A DNA stretch of 64,000 bases from Deinococcus peraridilitoris DSM 19664 (GCF_000317835.1 NC_019793.1:1674001-1738000); one strand, 5' to 3'. Counted from the stretch's first letter, positions 7,342 through 16,476 are shown. Numbers and translations are program-made. Notes: a model not told the origin generated them from the sequence alone.

Positions 7342-8418
7342 TCACCTGAGTCGCGTCAGGATATCCTGCGCTGCCCGCACCCCAGCACGGACGGCGCCTT
7401 CGAGCAGTCCGCCTTCCACCGCCGTCGTCTCCGCCCCAGCCCAATACACCCGGCCGAAAAGCGCGGGCTCTTCAAAGAGGGGATCACCGTACGTTGGGTG
7501 CACGGTGGGCGTCTGCCGATCCAGCGGGGCGCTGGTGTAGCGTTCCCGTGACCAGTCCAGCTCGAAGTACCCCACCGGATGCGCCGCTTCCCGGCCGAAC
7601 ATTCGCACAAGTTGCCGAAGGACCATTGCACGATGGTCCTCAGTGCTGGTGGTTTCCATCAATGCCCTGGACCCCACAAAACCGAACAGGGCACCCATGC
7701 CCGGCTGGCTCGGTGAGGCGTCGTGTATTTCCTGCAGGGGCCCAAGGTGGCTCACACCGAAACCGGAGAGACCATTCGCGCGCCAGAAGGGCTCGTGGTA
7801 GATCACTCCGACTTTCATGGCGAAACCCATCCACGTCGGAGTGCCACGCATCAAGTGAGCCAAAGGGATGTCCAGGGCGGGGGTGAACCTGATGGTGTGC
7901 TCAGTGAGGCGCGGTGGCACGGCCACGACGACCGCGTCCGCGGAGAAGGCAACAGGTCGGCCCGCTTGTATCCCGCCGACTTGCACTGCTGTCCTGCTGG
8001 CGTCAACCGTAGTGGCGACCGTGTCGAAGGCGACGCTCCCCTGCGGTAAGCGTTCCATCAGCCTGCGGGCGAGTGCCATGGCACCGCCCGCAAAGCGGAA
8101 GGTGCCGGTCATGGGTGAAGGGTAAGCATGAAGGGAAGCGGACGGTTCCTGGTCGAAGGTCAGGTTTCCATCGACGTACTGCTCAAAAACGTCCACGTGT
8201 AACTCGCTCGCAAGCCGCCGCAGGTGGCCCTGGTGCGGCCAGGCCCAGGTTGCGCCGAGGTCGAGGTGCTCGCGGCTTCGCGCCTGCAGGGGAAGCGACA
8301 GGGTCCGTCCGCCCGGCCGGTCGCGCGCTTCAAGAACCCGCACCCGAATGCCTGAGCGGGTGAGCAGGTCGGCTGCACTGAGTCCGGAGAGGCCGGCGCC
8401 GATCACGACCACCTTCAT
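7342..8418 (-). CDS. Flavin-containing amine oxidase
   Basis: A 358-residue FAD enzyme of the monoamine oxidase family. N-terminal Rossmann motif VVIGAGLSGLSAADLL followed by LEARDRPGGRT; the C-terminal FAD-contact region is VYWAGAETTAVEGGLLEGAVRAG. The substrate is not evident; members oxidise amines or amino acids to imines with release of H2O2. It is shorter than typical monoamine oxidases (about 430-500), but both FAD ends are present. Monocistronic, convergent with azlCD debris. Confidence 0.85.
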   Translation of the reverse strand: MKVVVIGAGLSGLSAADLLTRSGIRVRVLEARDRPGGRTLSLPLQARSREHLDLGATWAWPHQGHLRRLASELHVDVFEQYVDGNLTFDQEPSASLHAYPSPMTGTFRFAGGAMALARRLMERLPQGSVAFDTVATTVDASRTAVQVGGIQAGRPVAFSADAVVVAVPPRLTEHTIRFTPALDIPLAHLMRGTPTWMGFAMKVGVIYHEPFWRANGLSGFGVSHLGPLQEIHDASPSQPGMGALFGFVGSRALMETTSTEDHRAMVLRQLVRMFGREAAHPVGYFELDWSRERYTSAPLDRQTPTVHPTYGDPLFEEPALFGRVYWAGAETTAVEGGLLEGAVRAGVRAAQDILTRLR

Positions 8419-8745
8419 CGAGCGAGTATACGCGCTCGTCGGTGCCGACAGCCGCCGAGCGACGGCAGATCCGTGACGTATGACCTGAGCCTGGATACGT
8501 CGACCATGACTCCCGGGGAAGCGGCGCGGAGCATCTTGGACCTGGTCGCGCGGCGCGAGACGCGTGGACTGGCGTCAACGACACCGGCGAACGCGACCGG
8601 CCCAGCCAGTTTGCTTGAGGACTTTTGTGATCAAGGCCACCAGCCCTGGGCCCTCGTTCCTCGGCCTGAGTTGATCACCGGGCTTGTTGACGAAGTGTGC
8701 ATCACGTTTTACAAGAGCTTAACAACGCCCCCATACGCTGAGTGC

Positions 8746-9345
8746 GTGAACACCAGACTGCACCGGTACGTCCTGACCGCCACGCTCATCAGCGCCGCTC
8801 TCGCCCCCGCCCTTGCCCAGATGAACCACGGCGGGCACGGCACCGGCAATCCCGCGACGAACAGCACCAGGCAGACCGAGATGGGCGACATGAACCTCGC
8901 TCGCTTGAAAGGCAAAGCGTTCGACCGCGCCTTCCTCTCGATGATGATCGCCCACCACCAAGGCGCGCTCGACATGAGCAAAGCGGTCGTGAACACCGTT
9001 AAGGACCCGCAAGTGCAGAAGTGGACCCAAGAGATCATCGCCGTGCAGCAAAAAGAAATCAACGAAATGACCGCCCTGCTCAAACCGCTCGGGGGCCTGG
9101 AAAAATCCATGCACGCCGCGATGCTCAAGGATATGAACGGGATGCTCAAGGTCCTCAAGGCGAACAAGGATGCGGACCGCGCGCTTGTCGAGGGCATGCT
9201 GCCCCACCATGCGAGCGCGATCGACATGGCGAACCTCGCCCTTCAGTACAGCGACAACACAAAAGTGCTGAACCTCTCCCGGGCGATCATCCGCACACAA
9301 GCGGACGAGATGCACGCGTACAAGCTGTGGCTCTTCAAACGCTGA
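8746..9345 (+). CDS. Secreted DUF305 protein
   Basis: A 199-residue protein with an N-terminal signal (RYVLTATLISAALAPALA, then Q) and two ferritin-like DUF305 halves carrying HH signatures: MMIAHHQGALDMSK and MLPHHASAIDMANLAL. DUF305 proteins occur with copper/silver resistance genes and are thought to bind metal in the periplasm. Start chosen at GTG 8746 because the signal peptide begins there; the frame is open further upstream to 8473 but lacks coding character. It lies 58 bp before a two-component regulator that may sense the same metal. Confidence 0.85.
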   Translation: MNTRLHRYVLTATLISAALAPALAQMNHGGHGTGNPATNSTRQTEMGDMNLARLKGKAFDRAFLSMMIAHHQGALDMSKAVVNTVKDPQVQKWTQEIIAVQQKEINEMTALLKPLGGLEKSMHAAMLKDMNGMLKVLKANKDADRALVEGMLPHHASAIDMANLALQYSDNTKVLNLSRAIIRTQADEMHAYKLWLFKR

Positions 9346-9403
9346 GCGGCAACTTCTCAGGATCCACCCGCGTGGTGGGCCCACAAATCCGGTGGGTAGC
9401 CGC

Positions 9404-10078
9404 GTGAGCACCGTCCTGGTGGTCGATGACGATCCCGGCATCCTGGAAGTGCTGCGCTTGTACCTGGAGGCCGAGCAGCACCACGTGCTGGAAGCCAGGG
9501 ATGGCCTCTCCGCGCTTGACCTGCTCGCGCAGGCTGACGTGGCGATCTTCGACTGGATGTTGCCACACCTCAGCGGCATCGAACTCACCGTGCGCGCCCG
9601 GGAACTCTACCCGGAGTTGCCAGTGATGCTGCTCACGGCGCGTGGGGAGGAAGAAGACCGCTTGCACGGGCTGAACACCGGAGCGGACGATTACGTCAGC
9701 AAGCCGTTCAGTCCACGTGAAGTGGTGGCGCGCGTGCATGCCCTGCTGCGCCGCGCCGGCGTTCGAGAAGTCCTGCAAGCGGGGCCGCTCAGTCTGAGCC
9801 TTCAGACGCGTGTTGCGACGCTCAACGGCACGCCGCTCGATTTATCCAAGCTGGAGTTCGATCTGCTCGTCACGCTCGCGCAGCACCCCGGCCTGGTCTG
9901 GACGCGTGAGCGACTGGTGGAGCGCGTCTGGGGTGTAGATTACCCGGGTACCGCACGTGTGGTGGACGTACAAATCACGAACCTGCGTAAACGCCTCGCC
10001 GACGATCCCGACCATCCGCGCTTCATTGAAACCGTCCGCGGCGTGGGGTACAAATTCAAAGCGGACGTTCCAGGATAG
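9404..10078 (+). CDS. OmpR-type response regulator
   Basis: 224 residues. The receiver domain (about 1-115) has acidic pocket VVDDD, phosphoacceptor Asp in FDWMLPHLSG, the Thr of LLTARG and the Lys of SKPF. The C-terminal winged helix (about 125-222) ends with the recognition helix and wing RVVDVQITNLRKRLADD and VRGVGYKF. Start at GTG 9404 (MSTVLVVDDD). The kinase gene starts 9 bp after the stop, so they form an operon. Position inside the copper cluster suggests metal-responsive control; inference only. Confidence 0.92.
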   Translation: MSTVLVVDDDPGILEVLRLYLEAEQHHVLEARDGLSALDLLAQADVAIFDWMLPHLSGIELTVRARELYPELPVMLLTARGEEEDRLHGLNTGADDYVSKPFSPREVVARVHALLRRAGVREVLQAGPLSLSLQTRVATLNGTPLDLSKLEFDLLVTLAQHPGLVWTRERLVERVWGVDYPGTARVVDVQITNLRKRLADDPDHPRFIETVRGVGYKFKADVPG

Positions 10079-10087
10079 GTTGAGCGC

Positions 10088-11173
10088 GTGAAGCTGTACG
10101 CCCGATTGTTTCTGTCGCACCTGCTGGTCATCGTGATTGCGATGGGCACCCTGCTGCTGTTCAGTGAACTCCTCGCGTCCGCCTTCATCCGCGAGCACGT
10201 CGAGCAGATGGTCGCAGTGATTGGCCCGGACGGCGCGAACCTGCGCGCCGACCTGGAGCACGGCATGCGGGGCACCCTTACGTCCGCGCTGCTGGCCGCC
10301 ATTCCTTTCGCGGTGCTCATCGCGGCCGTGACGGCCCTGCTGTCCGCGCGTCGCGTCGTGCGCAGCGTCGCGCTCCTGAGGGATGGCAGCCACGCGATCG
10401 CCGCGGGGGAGTACCGGCGGCGCCTGCCGGAGGATGGGCAGGATGAACTCGGTGATCTCGCACGGCACTTCAACCGCATGGCGGGCACGCTCGAACGCGT
10501 CGAGCAGGGGCGGGTGGAGCTGATCACGAACGTGGCGCACGAGTTGCGCACCCCGGTGGCCGCGCTGCGCGGGTTCGCCGAAGCCCTCAAGGATGGCGTG
10601 ATGCCACGAGAACGGGCCGCGGACGCGATCCTGCGGGAAATGAGGACGATGGAACGCCTGGCGAACGACCTCAGCCTCGTGTCGCGGGTGGAGGCCGGCG
10701 CAGTCGAGTTGCACCCGCGCAACTTCCCTGCGACCGAACTCGTCATGGCAGGAATCGAGCGCTTCAAGGACGCGTACGAGGAGCGAGACGTGAGGCTGGA
10801 GTGGACGGTGCCATCAGGCGTGCCGGACGTCACGGCGGATTTCGAGCGGGCCTTGCAGGTGCTCACGAACCTCCTCTCGAACGCCTTGCGGCATACCCCG
10901 AGCGGAGGGCGGGTGACGCTCAGCGTGCAGGGTGACCGCGACGACGTGGCTTTCACCGTGCGTGATACGGGCAGCGGCATTCCCTCCGAGCACCTGGAGC
11001 GCATCTTCGAGCGTTTTTACCGGGTGGATCCGGCGCGGACCCGCGGAGAGGGCAGCGGGGTTGGTCTGACCATCGCCAGGGGCCTGGTGGAGCGGATGGG
11101 CGGAACGATTCGCGTGGACTCCAGTTCCAGCGGCAGCGTGTTCACGTTCACGCTGCCCTCCGCGCACGGCTGA
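10088..11173 (+). CDS. Sensor histidine kinase
   Basis: 361 residues with two membrane helices (about 8-30 and 68-90) around a short periplasmic loop, a HAMP region, H-box NVAHELRTP, N-box NLLSNALRHTP and G boxes DTGSGI and GEGSGVGLTIA. The ~40-residue periplasmic loop is small for a ligand-binding domain. Partner of the upstream response regulator. GTG start at 10088. Confidence 0.92.
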   Translation: MKLYARLFLSHLLVIVIAMGTLLLFSELLASAFIREHVEQMVAVIGPDGANLRADLEHGMRGTLTSALLAAIPFAVLIAAVTALLSARRVVRSVALLRDGSHAIAAGEYRRRLPEDGQDELGDLARHFNRMAGTLERVEQGRVELITNVAHELRTPVAALRGFAEALKDGVMPRERAADAILREMRTMERLANDLSLVSRVEAGAVELHPRNFPATELVMAGIERFKDAYEERDVRLEWTVPSGVPDVTADFERALQVLTNLLSNALRHTPSGGRVTLSVQGDRDDVAFTVRDTGSGIPSEHLERIFERFYRVDPARTRGEGSGVGLTIARGLVERMGGTIRVDSSSSGSVFTFTLPSAHG

Positions 11174-11360
11174 GCGGCAGAGAGTGTTTCACTATGAGAG
11201 TCCACCCGGTTTCCGGTCTGGTGGGTTGCTCCTGGCGTGGCGCGTCTTCCGGCAGCCGGGCTTTCTTGACGCGAATGCCGTGGTCATACACGAGATTCCC
11301 GTCGTACCACGCGCCGGCAATCACGCAGCCAGTGGTGAGGGTGAGAGGCGCTTTGTTCAA
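11148..11360 (-). CDS. Possible small hypothetical protein
   Basis: A 70-codon frame from a TTG, downstream of the copper-storage gene on the same strand and overlapping the kinase 3' end by 26 bp. The middle (TGCVIAGAWYDGNLVYDHGIRVKKARLPE) looks protein-like, but no Shine-Dalgarno was found and the start is uncertain. Not recognised. Confidence 0.3.
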   Translation of the reverse strand: MNKAPLTLTTGCVIAGAWYDGNLVYDHGIRVKKARLPEDAPRQEQPTRPETGWTLIVKHSLPLSRARRAA

Positions 11361-11388
11361 GATGGTGTGCAGCAGGTGAGCGTAACGC

Positions 11389-11817
11389 TCAGGCGCTGAT
11401 GCCGCTGAGGAGGTTGCGGCACGCGTCGGCGCAACGGCGGCAGGACTCGGCGCAGATGGCGCAGTGCTGGTGGTGCTCCGCGTGTTGTTCGCATTCGGCG
11501 CCGCACGCTTCACAGGCGGCCAGGCAGGCTTGCAGCTGCGTGCGGACAACGTTCATGTCAGGTTGCGTGCAGCGGGTGAGGACGCGGCCGGTGGCGTCGC
11601 AGACGTCCGCGCAGTCGAGGTTCAGGCGGATGCAGCGGCGCAGCATGTCGAGATTCTGCTCGCCCAGACACGCGTCGGCGCAGGACGTACACACCTGAGC
11701 GCACTCGAAGCACGCGGCAAGACACTCCAGCAAGGCTTGCTGGTCGAGGTTGCCTTGTCCGGCCTGCGGGTGGGTTTCGAGCATGCCTTGCAGGGGCTGG
11801 GTCATGGGGTTCGTCAT
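11389..11817 (-). CDS. Four-helix copper-storage protein (Csp/DUF326 family)
   Basis: A 142-residue, Cys-rich protein with repeated CxxxC and CxxC spacing along predicted helices (CLAACFECAQVCTSCADACLG; CADVCD; CLAACEACGAECEQH; CAICAESCRRCADACRNL). This is the pattern of Csp proteins, which line the core of a four-helix bundle with Cys to bind many Cu(I) ions. No signal peptide, so probably cytosolic. Good Shine-Dalgarno (AAGGAAGG). It lies downstream of the membrane DUF305 gene on the same strand. Confidence 0.9.
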   Translation of the reverse strand: MTNPMTQPLQGMLETHPQAGQGNLDQQALLECLAACFECAQVCTSCADACLGEQNLDMLRRCIRLNLDCADVCDATGRVLTRCTQPDMNVVRTQLQACLAACEACGAECEQHAEHHQHCAICAESCRRCADACRNLLSGISA

Positions 11818-12250
11818 GATGCACCTTCCTTCTGTTGGGTGAGGGCTCGGGAGGATGTCGCGCTTCGCTGGGTGAACTCAGCGGTGTTCACTCGGGCGTA
11901 TTCTGGTGGGCTGCACGACACGCACCTTTTACTCCTCGTTCTCCAGTTTCTGGATGAGAGCCTTCATCTCGGCGATCTCCTGGCGCTGCGTTTCAATGAT
12001 CGTCCGGGCGAGTTCCTGCACGCGCGGGTCGGTGATGTCAGCGCGTTCGCTGGTGAGAATCGCGATGGAGTGATGCGGAATCATCGCTTTCATCCAGGAA
12101 ACGTCGTCCACTGCAAATTGCGCGCGGGCCAGCCAGACCGCTATGAGGAGCAGGGCGGCACTGCCCACAAAGATGCCGAGGTTTACGCCGCGCTTCTTGT
12201 ACATGCTGCGCATGAACGTGAGCATTACGATGGCCATGACGGCACCCATG

Positions 12251-13439
12251 CTCAGTACCCCACATCTTGAGCTGAGTGCTGTATTGGAGCGGGAAAAGGT
12301 TGCATGACGAGGCTCAGGAGGATGGTTCGATCACTCGTTCCCCAGCGCAAAGCGGCAGCAAGGCGTTCCAAGCCGTACTTGACGAGACTCACCGCCCGGC
12401 GTCCGTGCTTTTTGCGCTTGATGGGCCGCTGCTCGTGGCACCATGTACCGATCCGCAAGCACCAAGCCATCGCCAGCGTCACTACGCCGACCAGCCGCTC
12501 CAACCGAGCGGGTTTGGTCATCGCACTCGCCTCAAGGTCGAACCCCCTCGATTTCTGCGCGCTGAAGGTGCTTTCTACCGACCACCTCAAGTGGTACACG
12601 CCTCTGGTCTCGTCGATTTTCAGGTCGGTGGCCAGGGCGAGCAGTTCACCCTCGGGCGTGCGCGTCACCACCAGTTGCATGACCTGACCGTAGATATTGG
12701 CTTTCTCCAGCAGGCCGACCACCTGTCCCGGCTCGACGTACGCCCATCCCTCATCGAGCCGCAAATCATCCACGCGGCTGTCGCCTCGAATGCGCAAACA
12801 GCGTTTCACACCCCGACGCCTGAGAAAGGCAAACCACTCCCGCCCCACGAACTCTCGATCAGCGACCAGAACGCGCCATTGCTTCGCAGGCAGCACCTTC
12901 AGCAGTCGAGCGACCAGACGCTCGCGTGTCCTGGTGTCGCTGCTGCCCCCATGGGGCAGGGCCGTCCACACCAGCGGTAATGTGAAGCCTTCAAGCACCA
13001 CGCCGAGCACAAGGACGTTCAAGTCGGCTTCGCCGTACTCCCAGTTCGTACGGTCCATCGTCATGACGAGCTTGTCATCAGGGAGGAGCGGCAAGAGCAG
13101 CTTCAAAAAAACGTCCTGATCGAGCTGAGGGTCGTGTAGGCAGCGCTCGACGCGGCGCAGCTTGACTGAACTGCTGGCGTGTCCGGGCAGATGAAGTGCG
13201 AGCCGAGCGTGCTTGGTCGAACGCGCTTGGATCAGAGCGGTGACGACGTCGGCGAGGCGTTGCAGGGTGTCTCGGCGCAGAAAGGGCAAATGGTGTTTGA
13301 ACACCTCGCCGAGCTTGGTAGGATCAGTCAGAGCGGCTTCTTGGAGCGACACACTCCCTTGATGCCGCTCTTTTTGCGTTTATGCCGCGATCAAATCGCC
13401 CTTCTGGACGTTACCCACTCCGAGTTGTGGGGTACTGAG
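12251..13439 (-). mobile_element. IS4-family insertion sequence, copy 1
   Basis: 1189 bp, ends CTCAGTACCCCACA as inverted repeats, flanked by a perfect 9-bp duplication GCACCCATG at 12242-12250 and 13440-13448. A second copy of equal length is at 29631-30819. The transposase stop codon lies within the terminal repeat. Confidence 0.95.
12252..13352 (-). CDS. IS4-family transposase, copy 1
   Basis: 366 residues, DDE type. MTMDRTNWEYGEADLNVLVLG holds the first Asp, VLVADREFVG the second, and LRWSVESTFSAQKSRGFDLE the Glu in the Y/R-x2-W-x-E context of IS4 transposases. Full length, no visible damage, so probably functional. Differs from copy 2 by scattered substitutions across the protein, so the two were not inserted in one recent event. 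Confidence 0.93.
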   Translation of the reverse strand: MSLQEAALTDPTKLGEVFKHHLPFLRRDTLQRLADVVTALIQARSTKHARLALHLPGHASSSVKLRRVERCLHDPQLDQDVFLKLLLPLLPDDKLVMTMDRTNWEYGEADLNVLVLGVVLEGFTLPLVWTALPHGGSSDTRTRERLVARLLKVLPAKQWRVLVADREFVGREWFAFLRRRGVKRCLRIRGDSRVDDLRLDEGWAYVEPGQVVGLLEKANIYGQVMQLVVTRTPEGELLALATDLKIDETRGVYHLRWSVESTFSAQKSRGFDLEASAMTKPARLERLVGVVTLAMAWCLRIGTWCHEQRPIKRKKHGRRAVSLVKYGLERLAAALRWGTSDRTILLSLVMQPFPAPIQHSAQDVGY

Positions 13440-13824
13440 GCACCCATGACAAACGCCATGTAAAACCGGGTCAAACTGAAAAAGACGTGATCCCAACGGT
13501 AAGTCGTGACGTACATCAGGCCGAACATGATGATGGTCGACGTGGCGATCATCGCAGCGAACCTGCTGTAATTGCTCAAAATGTCCCCTCCTGACTTCGT
13601 GTGCTTCACGTGATCTTCTCGTTGGCGCGGGCCGCACCTCACGGCGCGGGTGTGCTTCATGCTTGGAGTAAATTGTTAAGCCCGTGTAAAACGCCCACAA
13701 GTCTCAAGTTCAACTGAATGGTCAGCATTTGATCATGAGAACAGCGAATTGTACGTGAAGTGAAGGCGGAGCAGTGTGGTGTCAAGGCACACTGCTCCGC
13801 TGTTGCCGTGGGGTTTGGATGATT

Positions 13825-14406
13825 TTAGTGGTGGTCACCGCCTTCAGGCTCGGCCGCGGGTGCGGCTCCGTGCGCGTGCCCGCCTTCCCCGCCGAGAACT
13901 GCGGACAGGCCGGAAAGACCACCAAACAGCAGCACGGCGAAGCTGACGGTCCCAAGCATCATGTTGCGGTACTGCCCGCCGGGTCGCAGGCCTTCCCGCC
14001 AGGCGTACGCGCCCACTGCGAGCACTACGCCAGTGGGAATCAGCACGGTGGAGTACGCAGGATTATCGAGGAAGTGCTGCACGCCACCGGTGATCATACC
14101 CAGCCCGACGGACAGCACGAAAGACACCAGCAGGAAGGCAGCCAGGTTCAGGGAGCGGGCGTTCTTGCGCAGCACGAACTCTTGCAGGTAGTTCCCGAGG
14201 GTGAAGAACACCACGCCGACAAAGGCGAGCGCCAGGTAGTAAGTGGTATTTTCGCCCAGCCCGAGGTGCACGATGCCGCCCGCAATGAAGCTGGTGGAGG
14301 CCAGCAGCAGGAAGTACGCGAGGAACGGCAAGAGGATGTTCCGGCGGATCGAGACGGAAACAGCGGACGGCGAGGCTGGAGCAGCCGAGGTGGAAGAGGG
14401 GCTCAC
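13825..14406 (-). CDS. Membrane protein with His-rich tail
   Basis: 193 residues, about six hydrophobic segments (LLPFLAYFLLLASTSFIAGG; YLALAFVGVVFFTLGNYL; LNLAAFLLVSFVLSVGLGMI; TVLIPTGVVLAVGAYAW; MMLGTVSFAVLLFGGL). The C-terminus is Gly/His-rich and ends GGDHH, a plausible metal-binding tail. Family not recognised. Same strand as the DUF305 and Csp genes, so it may head the copper operon; separated from the DUF305 start by 245 bp. Confidence 0.75.
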   Translation of the reverse strand: MSPSSTSAAPASPSAVSVSIRRNILLPFLAYFLLLASTSFIAGGIVHLGLGENTTYYLALAFVGVVFFTLGNYLQEFVLRKNARSLNLAAFLLVSFVLSVGLGMITGGVQHFLDNPAYSTVLIPTGVVLAVGAYAWREGLRPGGQYRNMMLGTVSFAVLLFGGLSGLSAVLGGEGGHAHGAAPAAEPEGGDHH

Positions 14407-14827
14407 GTGCGTACATTACGATCCTTGTGTCAAGCTTTGGTTAAGCACTGTACCGCGATCTAGGTGGGCACCATCTCATGAAGACCGTCAGCCATTCCCG
14501 AAGAGGACTGCTGTGACGGAGTGGCCGACGCAAGGTCGCAGCGGGCGTCGGCACGCCTTGCCGGTCAGCCTTTGAGGGATGGCCCTCTTTGGACACCGCC
14601 CCGCTGCCGGCGGGTAGGAGCCGCCCCTAGGGAACGTCAGCATGTTGCCATCGTGGTTCGTCTCTCCCCTACGCGACAGTTGTTGGCGGGCCCCCGCAGG
14701 ATGGTCACGCCCTGCAAAACAGACGCTTAACACAAGCGGCGTGCGGTGAGACGAAGCACGGATCAAACGGTCGCCTGCACCCGTACCGGAGGTCCACTCC
14801 TCACAACCTGAATGGAAGGGGAACAAC
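14407..14827. other. Non-coding stretch between copper genes
   Basis: No gene supported on either strand. It probably holds the promoter of the leftward copper genes and leftover DNA of the deleted ATPase region. Confidence 0.4.
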
Positions 14828-15166
14828 ATGCGAGACGATTACGACCATCACGCGTCCGCGCGGTGCGACAACTGAAACTCGCGCCGGCCACGTTCGCGCT
14901 GATCGCCGCGGTGAGCGACATCGTGATCGCCTGCCCGGACACCCTGGCGCTGACGACCCCGACGGCCATCACGATCGGCGTGCGCCAGGCCGCGCGCGAA
15001 GGCGTGCTGTTCAAAAATGCGACCGCGCTGAAAGCCACCGCCGGCGTGAACACCGTGGTCTTCGACAAGACGGGAACCCTCACGGAAGGCAAGCCCGCCT
15101 TGACGGACGTGGTGCCCGCGCAAGGGGCGGACGCGCAGGACCTGCTGCGTTTCGCGCTTTTGCTCA
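14828..15166 (+). pseudogene. Copper-type P1B ATPase with large internal deletion
   Basis: A Met-rich start MRDDYDHHASARCDN after AATGGAAGGGG is followed at once by a stop. The remaining sequence encodes the catalytic core piece KLAPATFALIAAVSDIVIACPD, LALTTPTAITIGVRQAA and the phosphorylation site VVFDKTGTLTEGKPAL, ending at about 15166 against an unrelated gene. N-terminal helices and the ATP-binding C-terminus are gone. The membrane metal motif reads CPD instead of the usual CPC/CPH. Clearly non-functional. Confidence 0.8.
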
Positions 15167-15334
15167 CCCTTCAATCAAGCCGTGCTGGAGCGCGAACTGG
15201 TAGTCATCCTGGGAGAGCTCGGCTTCCTGGTTGTCGTTGATCATCTGTTCAACGCGTTCACGACGCGCCTCGTCCTCTTCGAACTGTGCGGTGGAGCCGT
15301 GTTCGGGTATGCGGTCCGTCTTGTCGTCTGTCAT
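15164..15334 (-). CDS. Small acidic hypothetical protein
   Basis: 56 residues, strongly acidic and helical (TAQFEEDEARRERVEQMIND, SQDDYQFALQHGLIEG). Start at ATG 15334 after GTGGAGGAAAGC. Function unknown. Its 3' end abuts the ATPase deletion scar. Confidence 0.6.
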   Translation of the reverse strand: MTDDKTDRIPEHGSTAQFEEDEARRERVEQMINDNQEAELSQDDYQFALQHGLIEG

Positions 15335-15423
15335 GCTTTCCTCCACGCTTCAGCAAAACCAGTGGGCATGAAAAGCAACCGCTGGTTTCCGTAAGGCCGA
15401 CGTGTCAGATCAAGCCGCCAGCG

Positions 15424-16386
15424 TCACAGCTTTTTCTTGAGGAACGCCACGGACCGCCTGAGCGCCACGGTGAGGTTCCTGCTGAGGTTGTGGTCGTCTC
15501 CCTGGTACGAGAAGAACTCATGCGGTTGCCGTGCCGCTTGGAGTCCTGCCGCGAGTGACTTCGTGAAGCTGTACGGCACGTGCGTGTCCCCCGTGCCGTG
15601 GTGGAGTTGCAAGGGCCGCCCCTTGAGGTCCGCCAGGAAGCTGTTCGGGGAGATCATTTGGTAGACGTGCGGGTTGCTGTTCGGCGTACCGTACCGGGCG
15701 AGCATGCCCGAACGTGTGCCTGGCCCGCTCGAACTGCCCCAGCGGGGTAAGTCGTTGAGGATCATGTCGTACGGAGCGACAACGCCGGCGAAGATGACGC
15801 CCGCCTTGACGTGCGCATTGATCATCATGGCGCGCAAGGTAATGTGGCCACCCATCGAATGCCCCCACATGCCAATGCGCGCGCGATTCACGTTTGCGTG
15901 CTGTTGCAGCGAGGCAAAGGCATTCAGGACGTCGATTGTGTAATCCGGCGCCCAGTAGGACGCGCCAGAAGGTTGCCCTTCGGAGTTGCCATGACCGCGG
16001 TAGTCGGGTTTGAGAACAACGAAACCGGCGCGCGCGAACGCGTCGATGTACGCGACGTAGCGTTCCGTGGTGCGGTACTGGTCGGGTGGGATATACCCGT
16101 GGTTGAAGACGATCGCGGGCCAGCCGCCTTTAGGCGGTGTACCGGTGGGAACGGTGAGGAGCGCGTTGATGCGCAGGCCGTCGGACTGGTAGGACACGAT
16201 GCGGCGCTGGTAGTTTGCGCCGCGCGGAAGGATCTCGCGGGTGGTGAGGGTACTCCCGGGGTAACTGCGCTGGCGCATGTGTTCGATGGAGAGCGGTTCC
16301 GTGTGACCCCGAGCGGCTTGGGCGTGCAGCGCGGCTGGACTGACGAGCACGATGAGCAGCAGGGCGCGGCGGAGCAGGTGGGGCAT
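15424..16386 (-). CDS. Secreted alpha/beta hydrolase (S9/BAAT-like)
   Basis: 320 residues with a cleavable signal (LLLIVLVSPAALHAQA). Oxyanion segment AIVFNHGYIPP, nucleophile elbow GMWGHSMGGH with the Ser, a late Asp in HHGTGDTHVPY and the His in YQGDDHNL complete the triad. Resembles prolyl-oligopeptidase-type or acyl-hydrolase dienelactone-like enzymes acting outside the cytoplasm. Substrate unknown. Single gene. Confidence 0.88.
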   Translation of the reverse strand: MPHLLRRALLLIVLVSPAALHAQAARGHTEPLSIEHMRQRSYPGSTLTTREILPRGANYQRRIVSYQSDGLRINALLTVPTGTPPKGGWPAIVFNHGYIPPDQYRTTERYVAYIDAFARAGFVVLKPDYRGHGNSEGQPSGASYWAPDYTIDVLNAFASLQQHANVNRARIGMWGHSMGGHITLRAMMINAHVKAGVIFAGVVAPYDMILNDLPRWGSSSGPGTRSGMLARYGTPNSNPHVYQMISPNSFLADLKGRPLQLHHGTGDTHVPYSFTKSLAAGLQAARQPHEFFSYQGDDHNLSRNLTVALRRSVAFLKKKL

Positions 16387-16405
16387 GGTCCGTCATTATT
16401 GCAGG

Positions 16406-16476
16406 GTGGCGTGGCGCTGGCGCAACGTGCTGTTGACGCTCCTCGTGGGCATGCTGGCGCTCTGGACGTTTCAAGC
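16406..16476 (+). repeat. 71-bp exact copy of the azlD 3' end
   Basis: Identical to 6829-6899 with no mismatch. The copy starts 20 bp upstream of the hydrolase start and ends just before the amidohydrolase stop, leaving no azlD body. It marks a duplication/deletion junction. Confidence 0.9.

Larger units (their letters stand above)
11929..13579 (-). pseudogene. Membrane DUF305 protein interrupted by IS4
   Basis: The N-terminal half (SNYSRFAAMIATSTIIMFG ... FYMAFVMGA) lies at 13579-13440 and the C-terminal half (VMAIVMLTFMRSMYKKRGVN ... MKAMIPHHSIAILTSERA) at 12241-11929. Between them sits a complete IS4 element with 9-bp duplication. Removing element plus one duplication (1198 bp) restores one frame of about 150 residues: two or three membrane helices then a DUF305 PHH motif. 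Likely start is a TTG preceded by AGGAGGGG. A metal-handling role is inferred from the family and from neighbours. Confidence 0.88.

Noticed and set aside
11464..12270. 268-codon plus frame over the copper genes
   Set aside because: Shadow of the Csp and DUF305 genes, which have Cys and HH motifs.
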